Source: Mycobacterium sp. E1214 (GTDB taxonomy: Bacteria; Actinomycetota; Actinomycetes; Mycobacteriales; Mycobacteriaceae). From it: a stretch of DNA of 61,908 nt. The stretch lies in the NCBI RefSeq assembly GCF_001666755.1, contig NZ_LZJC01000030.1, forward strand, positions 1 through 61,908, written 5' to 3'. The translations under genes and the position numbers were made by a program. The notes below the pieces were generated by a model. It worked only from the letters and a program-made list of their open reading frames with translations. It did not search any database and was not told where the DNA came from. Below are positions 9,883 through 17,631 of this stretch, one piece after another; position 1 is the first letter of the stretch; each line of letters opens with the position of its first letter.

Positions 9883-11091
9883 TCACAGAACGTATCGGCG
9901 GCGAATGGCACAGAAGCGCTCGCGCAGGGCCGCCGCGCGTTCGGCCTCGTTGACCATCGCGGTGTCCGCGGGCAAGGCGTCGAGCAACGCGTCGTAGCCG
10001 ACGACACGGGTGTCGAGCGCGACCGGTGCTCCGTCGAGCATGTGCCGGTAGGTGAGGTTGCCGCACTCGAAGCCCTGCGTGTCCACCCAGTTGTGCACGC
10101 CGGGGTCGCGGTGGGCCATGACCAGCCGGATGCGACCGTCACGGTCGACGGCTGTGCGGCTCGGGGTGTAGCTCACCGGCCGGTACAGGTAGTCCATGCT
10201 GTTGAAGAAGACGCCCATGTTGGTGAACATCCACAGCCCGTCGTGGGCGTCGAACTCGACGATCAGCGCCTCGTCGGGGCGCAGCCGCCAGTACATGTTG
10301 GTTGCCGCCCGGCCCCGCTTGGCGTCGGCGTCGGTGTCGCCGACGCGCCCGAAGGTGTTGGGGCGTTCGGCGTCCACGCCGCCGTAGCTGAACGGGAATT
10401 CGGGCCAGTCGCCCATCAGGCCGGTCACGAAGTCGCCGGCCCAGGTCATGGCCTGCAGCATGTCGGCGGTGGTGGGCAGCGGCTTGGGCGAGTTGACGTC
10501 GACGCGCTCGATCAGCAGCTGGGCGGGCAGCTCATCCCAGCGGTCAAACCCCTGGCGAATGAACAACTTTCGCGAGCCCGCGGTGGTCGGCAGCCAATTG
10601 GGCCCGCGCTCGGGGCCGCCGATGTAGACCGCGAAGCGCCCGTCGTTGTCGACCTGGAGTTGGTGGCCCAACAGATTGGCCTCCGGGGTGTCACCGAAGG
10701 GCTCGTGCAGCACGCCCGGTCCCGGGCTGCGCGGGCCCTGAACGGTGACGTTGAAGAACCTCGCGGTCCCGCGGGTGCCGGAGAGCCGATAGGTCGACTC
10801 GCCGTCGATCCACGCCTGCTGGTAGGTGAAATCGGCACAGTCGCCGCCCAGCTTGCGGGTGGGGCCGCAGAAGGTGTGCAGCGCCGGGAAGCGGGTGTCG
10901 CGGGTCTCCAGCGCCAAATCGAAGGCCTGACCCAGGTTTTGGGTCAGGAACCGGTAGGCGTCGACGCGGTGCGCCGCGGCGGCGGGGTTGGCCTCCTTGA
11001 AGACCCGTTCGCCGGCCTGCTGTAGCCGGTCGCAAAATCCGGCCCACGCTGCGCGCAGGGCCGCGTCATCGGAACCGTCGCCGAAAGCCAT
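9883..11091 (-). CDS. DUF1214-like protein of a sulfotransferase operon
   Basis: Protein of 402 residues without signal peptide or clear membrane segments. The C-terminal half (about 255-350) shows a DUF1214-like pattern of aromatic-rich strands (NMYWRLRPDEALIVEF, GLWMFTNMGVFFNSMDYLYRPVSYTPSR). The family has no settled biochemical role, and members often sit in mycobacterial lipid and steroid gene neighbourhoods. It is the last gene of a four-gene operon, starting 3 nt after the stop of the TIM-barrel gene. It is absent from the corresponding M. tuberculosis interval between Rv0045c and ino1. Confidence 0.65.
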   Translation of the reverse strand: MAFGDGSDDAALRAAWAGFCDRLQQAGERVFKEANPAAAAHRVDAYRFLTQNLGQAFDLALETRDTRFPALHTFCGPTRKLGGDCADFTYQQAWIDGESTYRLSGTRGTARFFNVTVQGPRSPGPGVLHEPFGDTPEANLLGHQLQVDNDGRFAVYIGGPERGPNWLPTTAGSRKLFIRQGFDRWDELPAQLLIERVDVNSPKPLPTTADMLQAMTWAGDFVTGLMGDWPEFPFSYGGVDAERPNTFGRVGDTDADAKRGRAATNMYWRLRPDEALIVEFDAHDGLWMFTNMGVFFNSMDYLYRPVSYTPSRTAVDRDGRIRLVMAHRDPGVHNWVDTQGFECGNLTYRHMLDGAPVALDTRVVGYDALLDALPADTAMVNEAERAAALRERFCAIRRRYVL

Positions 11092-11094
11092 CGC

Positions 11095-11895
11095 TCAAGC
11101 CCCCAGCTCGTCGAGCATGGCGCCGACCACAGCGCAGGCGCGGCCGGCGGCGGCCAGGCGGCCTTCGCGGTCGATGCGGGGGCCGATGAGTTCGAGGTCG
11201 AAGCCGTGCGCATAACCGGCGTCGAGCGCCGAAGCGATGAGCGCCGGGAGCGGTATCGTGCCGTCGCCGGGCACCGCGCGGCCCGGCAGCGCCCGGTCAC
11301 CCAGCACGTAGTCGCTCAGCTGGATGAGTGCGGTGCGGGGCAGCGCGCGTCGCAGTAATTCCTCGAAATCGCCTTCGGCCCAACAGTGGAACACGTCGAT
11401 GCAGACGTCAAGGCCGGCGTGCTCGGCGAGGGTGACGGTATCGCGAAGCGTGTGGGCGATGTGTATGTCGGCGTACAGGCTGGACGCGTTTTCGACCGCC
11501 AACGTCACGCCCGCGGCCCGGGCGTGCGCCACGCACGGGGCGACCATGGCGCAGAACCGGTCCGCGGCTCGTGGCCAGCTGAGCTCGCCCCGGCCCCCGG
11601 TGAGCAGGTACACCATGCGGGCGCCCGCCGCGCGGGCCGCATCGATGACGGTGGTCAACGCCGCGCGGGCGGCGTCCTCGTCGCCCGCCAGGCTGCCGCC
11701 GGCGAAGAGGTGGTAGACCGCCTCCACCGCGTACTCGTTGTCGCGCAACGCCTTAGCGAATGCGGGGTCGCACAGCTGGCTGTCCAGGACGCTGAGCCGG
11801 GAGACGCCGAGCGCGCCCCAATACGAGCACAGGTCCGCCAGCGGCGCGCCCAGGAAAGTGACATTGTGGACCGACAGGCGCCGGTGGGCCGCCAC
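11095..11895 (-). CDS. Sugar phosphate isomerase/epimerase-type TIM-barrel protein
   Basis: A 266-residue xylose isomerase-like TIM barrel (AP endonuclease family 2 fold). Metal-ligand candidates are in TLAVENASSLYADIHI (Glu), CIDVFHCWAEGD (Asp/His) and the C-terminal GFDLELIGPR (Glu). Such enzymes isomerise or epimerise sugars, inositols or keto acids, or act as hydroxypyruvate isomerase-like enzymes; which applies here is unknown. The GTG start at 11895 follows the sulfotransferase stop by one base. Being close to ino1 allows an inositol-related role, but that is speculation. Confidence 0.78.
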   Translation of the reverse strand: MAAHRRLSVHNVTFLGAPLADLCSYWGALGVSRLSVLDSQLCDPAFAKALRDNEYAVEAVYHLFAGGSLAGDEDAARAALTTVIDAARAAGARMVYLLTGGRGELSWPRAADRFCAMVAPCVAHARAAGVTLAVENASSLYADIHIAHTLRDTVTLAEHAGLDVCIDVFHCWAEGDFEELLRRALPRTALIQLSDYVLGDRALPGRAVPGDGTIPLPALIASALDAGYAHGFDLELIGPRIDREGRLAAAGRACAVVGAMLDELGA

Positions 11896-11896
11896 G

Positions 11897-13066
11897 TCAG
11901 CGCCGGTTCTCGATCGCGACGCCGAAGCGTTCGCGAAACGGCCGGAACTCGTCGTGCAAATCATCGAGGTTCTCACCAATATCGATCAGCAGTTGGGTGG
12001 AGTAGGCGAACTTCCCGTAGCGATCGCCCTTGTTGTCGGCGAGGTAGCTCCGCATCGCCGCCTCGGCCGCCGGTGACAGCTCCCGGCCGCGGAATTCGTA
12101 GTAGCGCCGCACAGTGCCGACCTGGTCGGCAACGAAGTCGGTGTAGCGCACGTGCAGGATCCGCGGGTCGTCGACCATCGGGTTGCTCATCGTGTTGGCC
12201 ACACCGGCGCGGGTCAACTCCAGGTGCATCTTCGCGGTGGCGTGCAGATCCACGGGACCCACCATGCCTTCGGCGATGTCGGCCATCATCATGGTCCGCG
12301 ACGCGGCCACCTGCACCGGGTCGCGGTGCAGCCACACCAGCGTGGCGTCCGGATAGGCGTCGAACATCTCCTTGAGCCGGAACCCATGAAACCCCTTGAG
12401 CATCCACTGTTTTCGCGGCCGGCCGTACTGCAGTTGTTGAAGCATCGCTTTGTGCAGCCGATACTGTGCCGGGGCATCGGTGGCCAGTCCGCCGACCAGC
12501 GACTGCATCGGCACCCGCCACCACGCGGTGGGCGTCATCACCCGAAAGTCGAACGCCCACGTGCGTTCGTCCTCGGGCAGCCCGTCGCCCAGCATGTCGT
12601 TGTAGGGGTGGCTGCGCAGCCATTTGGGCATCTTGGCGTTGATTTCGCGCCAGTCGGCGTCGGCGCGGGCGCGGCGATCGTCGTCGGGGGCCGCCAGGCC
12701 GGGCGGCGGCGACGGGTACATGACCTCCCAGAAGCGCAGCGCCCGCGCGTTCGGATCGACCGACATCAGCGCGTGCATGAGCGTTGTGCCCGAACGGGGT
12801 TCACCGGTGACGAACATCGGAGCCTCGATCACCTCGGCGGCGATCGGGTATCGGTTGCGGTCCTCGATGAATTCCAACCGCGACGTCAGCAACCACCGGC
12901 ACACCTGGGCGGCCGCGAGCAGGCCCTCGTCGTCCATGCCGAGGCCGTTGAGGTGGTCGACCGCGACCGCGAAGCGCTCCGGCAGGGTCGGATCGCCGTA
13001 GTCGCGCAGCCCCGTCTCGGCCTGCGCCGCCGCCAGCAATTGCGCGGCGTCCAGGGGCGCCGTCAC
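11897..13066 (-). CDS. PAPS-dependent sulfotransferase
   Basis: Would transfer sulfate from PAPS to an unknown acceptor. The 389-residue chain has the 5'-phosphosulfate loop FVTGEPRSGTTLMHALM (about residues 85-101) and the 3'-phosphate region VWLHRDPVQVAASRTMMM, as in the Sulfotransfer_3 group common in mycobacteria. The GTG start overlaps the TGA of the preceding LLM gene (GTGA); upstream in-frame codons belong to that gene. It is co-transcribed with an F420-type oxidoreductase, a TIM-barrel enzyme and a DUF1214-like protein, suggesting a small sulfated-metabolite pathway (inference). Confidence 0.85.
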   Translation of the reverse strand: MTAPLDAAQLLAAAQAETGLRDYGDPTLPERFAVAVDHLNGLGMDDEGLLAAAQVCRWLLTSRLEFIEDRNRYPIAAEVIEAPMFVTGEPRSGTTLMHALMSVDPNARALRFWEVMYPSPPPGLAAPDDDRRARADADWREINAKMPKWLRSHPYNDMLGDGLPEDERTWAFDFRVMTPTAWWRVPMQSLVGGLATDAPAQYRLHKAMLQQLQYGRPRKQWMLKGFHGFRLKEMFDAYPDATLVWLHRDPVQVAASRTMMMADIAEGMVGPVDLHATAKMHLELTRAGVANTMSNPMVDDPRILHVRYTDFVADQVGTVRRYYEFRGRELSPAAEAAMRSYLADNKGDRYGKFAYSTQLLIDIGENLDDLHDEFRPFRERFGVAIENRR

Positions 13067-14190
13067 GCCGGCCCTCCACACAACCGCACCAGCTCGTCCT
13101 CGGCGGCGCGGACATTGGCCGCCGACGTCTCGGAGTGGGCCAGCCCGGCCATGGCGCCGTAGTCGAGAATCTTCGGTACGCGCAGGCCCGCGTCCACGTA
13201 GGTCTTGACGATCTTGGCCACCTCTTGCGGTGTTCCATGGGGCACGACGGCCAACACCATCTCGGGGTCGACCTCCTCGAGGAAGCGCAGAATGCGTTCC
13301 CGGGTCAGCAGCGCGGGGTCGATGTCGTGGAAACCGCCCCAGTCCTCGCCCATGGGGTGGGTAAACCCAAAGTTGCGCAACGTCTTTGCCGACACCTGCA
13401 ACAGGAATGCCTGCACCAGCGGGGCTCGCAGGATTTCGGCGAGGGCGCCGTCGTCCGCCCCGAGCAGGCAGACCTGAATGAAGCACGGCGTGATCGCCTG
13501 GGGGTCGCGGCCAGCCCGCTCAGCCGAGGCCCGCACCGCGCCGAGCATGTCGGCGTAGTGGTCGGGCGTCCACGCCCCGGCGGGCCACCACCCGTCGGCG
13601 TAGCGGCCGGCGATGTCGAGCATCCGGGGGCCGCTGGCGCCGATCCAGATCGGCGGTGGGCTGCCCGCGTACGGCTCGGTGTCCAGGCGGGCGTGCCGCA
13701 GCGTGTAGAACCGCCCGTCGAAGTCCACCGGCCCGGCGCTGTCCCACAGCAGCCGGATCACCGCCAGCGCCTCCTCGAAGCGGCTGACCGGCCGCGCGAA
13801 GTCGAAGCCGTAGGGCACGATGTTCTCGCTCTCGCCGCTACCCAGGCCGAGGATGAACCGCCCGTTCGCAAGGTGGTCGATGGTCAGCGCCGTCTGCGCC
13901 AACAGTGCGGGATGGCGGCGCACGGTGTCGACGACGGCACTGACGAGCGGAACCCGTTCGGTGAGCACGGCGGCCGCGGCCGCGACGGCCAACCCGTCGA
14001 GATGGCGGTGCGGCGACGGCGAGGCCGTAGCCAGATCGGTGAATTCCGGCGTCCACAGCGCGTCGGGCCAGAAGCTGACCATGTGGTCGGGCAGCCAGAT
14101 CGAGTGGTAGCGCCCGCTGTCCAGCTCGGCCAGCCGGGACAGGTCGAGGGGCAGCGTGGTGCGCAGGAACGCGGCGGGTTGCACGGGCAT
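13063..14190 (-). CDS. LLM-class flavin/F420-dependent oxidoreductase
   Basis: A 375-residue luciferase-like TIM barrel. Characteristic parts are HSIWLPDHMV near the N-terminus, the RHPALLAQTALTIDHLANGRFILGLGSGE stretch, GFDFARPVSRFEEAL, and PPIWIGASGPRMLDIAGRYADGWWP. Its size and layout resemble the F420-dependent phthiodiolone ketoreductase group, a likeness I recall rather than computed. It is the first gene of the four-gene operon. A minus-strand TAGCAT (14200-14205) predicts an mRNA starting 3 nt before the ATG. Confidence 0.85.
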   Translation of the reverse strand: MPVQPAAFLRTTLPLDLSRLAELDSGRYHSIWLPDHMVSFWPDALWTPEFTDLATASPSPHRHLDGLAVAAAAAVLTERVPLVSAVVDTVRRHPALLAQTALTIDHLANGRFILGLGSGESENIVPYGFDFARPVSRFEEALAVIRLLWDSAGPVDFDGRFYTLRHARLDTEPYAGSPPPIWIGASGPRMLDIAGRYADGWWPAGAWTPDHYADMLGAVRASAERAGRDPQAITPCFIQVCLLGADDGALAEILRAPLVQAFLLQVSAKTLRNFGFTHPMGEDWGGFHDIDPALLTRERILRFLEEVDPEMVLAVVPHGTPQEVAKIVKTYVDAGLRVPKILDYGAMAGLAHSETSAANVRAAEDELVRLCGGPA

Positions 14191-14247
14191 CGAGACATGA
14201 TGCTAAGCACTCGCACAGCATCGTGTCGACGATTGGCCCAGAAACGG

Positions 14248-14304
14248 CCGCGAGCGTAACGCGGGGCGATTTCGGGTCGGAATCGCCTGGCGTTACGCTC
14301 GCGG
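14248..14304. terminator. Long perfect-arm hairpin downstream of ino1
   Basis: The arms CCGCGAGCGTAACGC (14248-14262) and GCGTTACGCTCGCGG (14290-14304) are exact reverse complements. An inner stem GGCGATT/AATCGCC (14265-14271 with 14281-14287) continues the helix, leaving only two unpaired or wobble positions and a 9-nt loop. It sits just after the ino1 stop (14319) and before the promoter of the LLM operon on the same strand. No U-tract follows, so it may be a Rho-assisted terminator, an mRNA 3' stabiliser, or an interspersed palindromic repeat. Confidence 0.7.
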
Positions 14305-14318
14305 TCGCGAAGGGGCGA

Positions 14319-15425
14319 TCAGCCCTCGATGATGAATTCCTCGAGCTGGGCCCGGGCGATGTCGTCGGGCAGCTGCTGCGGCGGGCTCTTCATAAGGTAC
14401 GCCGACGCCGGGATCACCGGGCCGCCGATGCCGCGGTCCTTGGCGATCTTGGCCGCCCGCACCGCGTCGATGATGACGCCGGCGGAGTTCGGCGAGTCCC
14501 ACACCTCGAGCTTGTACTCCAGGTTCAGCGGCACGTCACCGAACGCGCGGCCCTCGAGGCGGACGTAGGCCCACTTGCGGTCGTCGAGCCAGCCGACGTG
14601 GTCGGACGGGCCGATGTGGACGTCCTTGGTCTTGAACTCGCGCTGCAGGTTCGAGGTGACGGCCTGCGTCTTGGAGATCTTCTTGGACTCCAGGCGTTCC
14701 CGCTCGAGCATGTTGAGGAAGTCCATGTTGCCGCCGACGTTGAGCTGCATGGTGCGGTCGAGCTGCACGCCGCGGTCTTCGAACAGCTTGGCCATCACGC
14801 GGTGCGTGATGGTCGCGCCGACCTGGCTCTTGATGTCGTCACCGACGATCGGCACACCGGCGTCGGCGAACTTCTTCGCCCACACCGGGTCGCTGGCGAT
14901 GAACACCGGCAGCGCGTTGACGAACGCCACGCCGGCGTCGATCGCGCACTGGGCGTAGAACTTGTCGGCCTCCTCCGAGCCCACCGGCAGGTAGGACACC
15001 AGCACGTCGACCTCGGCGTCCTTGAGCGCCTTCACCACGTCGACCGCCTCGGCGTCGGAGACCTCGATGGTGTCGGCGTAGTACTTGCCGATGCCGTCGA
15101 GGGTCGGGCCGCGCTGCACCGTCACGTTGGTGGGCGGCACGTCGGCGATCTTGATCGTGTTGTTCTCCGAGGCGAAGATCGCCTCGGACAGGTCAAAGCC
15201 GACCTTCTTGGCGTCCACGTCGAACGCGGCCACGAACTTCACGTCGCGGACGTGGTAGCGGCCGAACTTGACGTGCATCAGTCCGGGCACGGTGCTGTTC
15301 TCGTCAGCGTCGTGGTAGTACTGAACGCCCTGAACCAGCGAAGACGCGCAGTTGCCGACGCCGACGATGGCGACCCGTACCTCCGTCTGCGCCTCCGGCG
15401 CCCCCAACGGCTTGTGCTCACTCAT
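14319..15425 (-). CDS. ino1: Inositol-1-phosphate synthase
   Basis: Converts glucose 6-phosphate to myo-inositol 1-phosphate with NAD, the first step toward phosphatidylinositol, mannosides and mycothiol. The 368-residue protein is nearly collinear with M. tuberculosis Rv0046c. The NAD-binding Rossmann motif [13 protein letters not shown] is near the N-terminus, and the conserved [16 protein letters not shown] and [16 protein letters not shown] segments follow. The ATG at 15425 has a good Shine-Dalgarno (AGGAGAA, 7 nt upstream), whereas the in-frame ATG at 15446 does not and would add an unmatched heptapeptide. It lies just downstream of the PadR gene, as in other mycobacteria. Confidence 0.96.
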   Translation of the reverse strand: MSEHKPLGAPEAQTEVRVAIVGVGNCASSLVQGVQYYHDADENSTVPGLMHVKFGRYHVRDVKFVAAFDVDAKKVGFDLSEAIFASENNTIKIADVPPTNVTVQRGPTLDGIGKYYADTIEVSDAEAVDVVKALKDAEVDVLVSYLPVGSEEADKFYAQCAIDAGVAFVNALPVFIASDPVWAKKFADAGVPIVGDDIKSQVGATITHRVMAKLFEDRGVQLDRTMQLNVGGNMDFLNMLERERLESKKISKTQAVTSNLQREFKTKDVHIGPSDHVGWLDDRKWAYVRLEGRAFGDVPLNLEYKLEVWDSPNSAGVIIDAVRAAKIAKDRGIGGPVIPASAYLMKSPPQQLPDDIARAQLEEFIIEG

Positions 15426-15485
15426 AGGGCGTTCTCCTAACTCCATAACCTGCTGTGTCTCGGGTGATTCGGACTTCTGTGGGAA

Positions 15486-16028
15486 TTACGTTTGCTCGGA
15501 GAGGCCGGGCATCGCCCGCTCCGCAGCGATCAGCTCGTTGAGCCACTTGACTTCGCGCTCACTGGACTCGAGCCCCAGTTGATGCAGCTGACGGGTGTAG
15601 CGGTCGAACGAGCTACTGGCCCGCGCCACTGCTTCACGCAAGCCCTCCCGTCGTTCCTCGACCTGACGGCGGCGTCCCTCCAAGATGCGCATCCGCGCCT
15701 CGGCCGGAGTCCGGTTGAAGAACGCCAAGTGCACGCCGAAGCCGTCGTCGGTGTAGTTGTGCGGCCCGGTGTCGGCCACCAGCTCACCGAAGCGACGACG
15801 ACCCTCGTCGGTCAGCTGGTAGACGCGCCGGGCCCGCCGGACCGGGGTGCCGGCCGGAGCGGCGTCCTCGGCGATCAACCCTTCGCCCTGCATCCGTCGA
15901 AGGGCCGGGTAGAGCGAACCGTACGAAAATGCCCGGAACGCGCCGAGTAGACCGGTCAGGCGCTTGCGCAACTCGTAGCCGTGCATCGGTGACTCGATCA
16001 GGAGTCCCAGAATGGCGAGCTCCAGCAA
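15486..16028 (-). CDS. PadR-family regulator (Rv0047c-like)
   Basis: Winged-helix repressor of 180 residues. The PadR N-terminal domain (LELAILGLLIESPMHGYELRKRL, FSYGSLYPALRRMQGEGL) is followed by a long C-terminal helical dimerisation region rich in Arg/Glu (Vir C-like). The start is probably the TTG at 16028: GGGGAGG at 16035-16041 is a strong Shine-Dalgarno at the correct distance for that TTG, but it overlaps the GTG at 16037. This also matches the MLELAILG start of Rv0047c. It precedes ino1 and may control it, which is inference. Confidence 0.85.
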   Translation of the reverse strand: MLELAILGLLIESPMHGYELRKRLTGLLGAFRAFSYGSLYPALRRMQGEGLIAEDAAPAGTPVRRARRVYQLTDEGRRRFGELVADTGPHNYTDDGFGVHLAFFNRTPAEARMRILEGRRRQVEERREGLREAVARASSSFDRYTRQLHQLGLESSEREVKWLNELIAAERAMPGLSEQT

Positions 16029-16090
16029 TCGATTCACCTCCCCGGGGACTGATTTGCACGGACTGTTACGACGGTTCGACGCCTCGCGGA

Positions 16091-16107
16091 ATCGTATCGT
16101 CTCGATA
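16091..16107 (-). promoter_or_regulatory. Promoter with overlapping dyad upstream of the PadR gene
   Basis: Minus-strand TACGAT (16091-16096) is a TANNNT -10 hexamer. It overlaps a small perfect inverted repeat TATCG-TCT-CGATA (16095-16107), which could be a PadR autoregulatory operator. The predicted leader is about 56 nt, long enough to contain the Shine-Dalgarno used by the TTG start. Confidence 0.35.
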
Positions 16108-16188
16108 TATTCGCCACAACACCACCTACTGTTCGTTCGTTATTCGTCATGGCGCGCGGGAACCACGTCCCGCTGCGTGAACAATGCG

Positions 16189-17073
16189 CTAGGACGGCAG
16201 ATTGAGCTGCTTGATGGTGCCGTCACCTGCGAAGACGATGTAGCCGCCACCGTAGTCGCTGGAGACATACAGCGACAGCGACAGCGCGCCCGGGGTGGTG
16301 GGGTCCTTGGCGGGTTCGACGATCAGGTAGGTGGTCGTCACGTCGGCCGGCTTGATGTGCAGCGTCTGGGGTGCGCCGCGCATGATGCCCACGGCCTTCG
16401 CCACGTCGAACTTGCTCAGATCCGCCGGCACCGGTCCGTCGGCGCCGTTCCTGGCCGAGCTCGTCGGATCGCCCCAACCGCCGCGGTATGTGTAGGTCAG
16501 GATGCGCCGGTCGTCCGAGGGGTCCGGCCGGTCCAGGACCGCGTACGTCGGATAGATCACCAACCGGTAGCCGACGGTGTCGCCGAACCGGTTGCGCGCC
16601 TGCTCCAACAGCCCGGTCAGGCCGCCGACCGAATGCAGCTGGGTCGGCGGGGTGAGGACGACGGCGCCGACGCCGTCGGGTTTGGCCCCGGGATCCGCCG
16701 GCGCGCTGGTGAAGCTCAGCGGCGACGGCGTGTTGCCGTACAGGCCCCACCCGATCCCGACGCCCAGCAGCACCGAGACGACGAACGCCGCGGCCAGCAC
16801 TGCCCAGCTGTTGCGCTCCGGGAGCCGGGGCGCCGCGACGGCGGGCGGCGTCAGTGCAGTCTCGGTTTGCAGGTCGCTCACCAGCGACTGGAGGTCGCCC
16901 AGGGTCACCGCCTTGGTCGCGGCGCCAACCCGTTCGCGGTGCTCCTCGGCCGACAGCTCGCCGTCATTGAGGGCGTTGTCCAGGGCGGCGCACGTCTCCT
17001 GCCGGTCGCTGTCCTTGGCGCGCGTCGCCGCCGTTTTCCCGGCCGTGGGCGGCGCGCCGAGCCGTTTGGGCAC
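16189..17073 (-). CDS. DUF1707-type membrane protein (Rv0048c-like)
   Basis: A 294-residue protein with a cytoplasmic N-terminus, one membrane helix and an extracytoplasmic domain. The N-terminal part (RQETCAALDNALNDGELSAEEHRERV...LGDLQSLVSDLQ) is a SHOCT-like DUF1707 domain. The helix NSWAVLAAAFVVSVLLGVGIGWGLYG follows. The outer domain (about residues 150-294) has no recognised fold. The GTG at 17073 is chosen because a -10 box (TACGAT) places the mRNA start 1 nt before it; upstream in-frame sequence is Pro/Ser-rich and lacks family similarity. Position and size match Rv0048c. Function unknown. Confidence 0.85.
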   Translation of the reverse strand: MPKRLGAPPTAGKTAATRAKDSDRQETCAALDNALNDGELSAEEHRERVGAATKAVTLGDLQSLVSDLQTETALTPPAVAAPRLPERNSWAVLAAAFVVSVLLGVGIGWGLYGNTPSPLSFTSAPADPGAKPDGVGAVVLTPPTQLHSVGGLTGLLEQARNRFGDTVGYRLVIYPTYAVLDRPDPSDDRRILTYTYRGGWGDPTSSARNGADGPVPADLSKFDVAKAVGIMRGAPQTLHIKPADVTTTYLIVEPAKDPTTPGALSLSLYVSSDYGGGYIVFAGDGTIKQLNLPS

Positions 17074-17080
17074 GGGGTTG

Positions 17081-17086
17081 ATCGTA
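17081..17086 (-). promoter_or_regulatory. -10 element of the Rv0048c-like gene
   Basis: Minus-strand TACGAT. Predicted +1 is 17074, one base before the GTG at 17073. Confidence 0.5.
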
Positions 17087-17183
17087 GAAGGCCCGCGCCC
17101 GCTCGGGTGCGGAAAGCCCGCGGGGTTTTCCGTCCGCCGACCCACAACGGTTTGGTTGCGTATCGGTGCTTGGGATGGCGACG

Positions 17184-17189
17184 TACTCT
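17184..17189 (+). promoter_or_regulatory. -10 element of the Rv0049-ponA1 operon
   Basis: TACTCT (TANNNT). Predicted +1 is 17196, one base before the GTG at 17197. The divergent -10 for the Rv0048c-like gene lies about 100 bp upstream, so the two promoters share this short intergenic region. Confidence 0.5.
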
Positions 17190-17196
17190 GGTGGGC

Positions 17197-17631
17197 GTGC
17201 GACTGCAGCGACAAGTGGTGGATTACGCGCTTCGGCGGCGCTCACTGCTGGCCGAGGTGTACTCGGGCCGCACCGGCGTGACCGAGGTGTGTGACGCGAA
17301 CCCGTATCTGCTGCGCGCCGCCAAGTTTCACGGCAAACCCAGCAAGGTGATGTGCCCGATTTGCCGCAAGGAGCAGCTGACGCTGGTGTCCTGGGTCTTC
17401 GGGGAGCACCTCGGCGCGGTGTCGGGGTCGGCCCGCACGGCCGAAGAGCTGGTCATGCTGGCGACCCGTTTCGAGGAGTTCGCGGTCCACGTGGTCGAGG
17501 TGTGCCGCACCTGCAGTTGGAATCACCTGGTGAAGTCCTACGTCCTGGGCGCGGCGCGCACCGCACCTCCGCCACGGGGCAGCCGCGGCACCCGAACGGC
17601 GCGCAACGGCGCCCGCACGGCCAGTGAATAA
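17197..17631 (+). CDS. Conserved actinobacterial protein DUF5318 type (Rv0049-like)
   Basis: A 144-residue protein nearly identical in pattern to Rv0049. It has two CxxC pairs (MCPICRKE and VCRTCSW) that could bind zinc, and a basic C-terminal tail (TRTARNGARTASE). The GTG start (VRLQRQVVDYALRRRSLLAEV) follows a -10 box by 7 nt. It overlaps the start of ponA1 by 8 nt (17624-17631), so it is very likely co-translated with it. The constant linkage to ponA1 suggests a cell-envelope or division-related role, but its function is unknown; the DUF number is from memory. Confidence 0.88.
   Translation: MRLQRQVVDYALRRRSLLAEVYSGRTGVTEVCDANPYLLRAAKFHGKPSKVMCPICRKEQLTLVSWVFGEHLGAVSGSARTAEELVMLATRFEEFAVHVVEVCRTCSWNHLVKSYVLGAARTAPPPRGSRGTRTARNGARTASE

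Noticed and set aside
14223..15440. 405-codon open frame antisense to ino1
   Set aside because: Shadow frame rich in Val/Leu/His/Arg; ino1 on the minus strand is nearly identical to Rv0046c.
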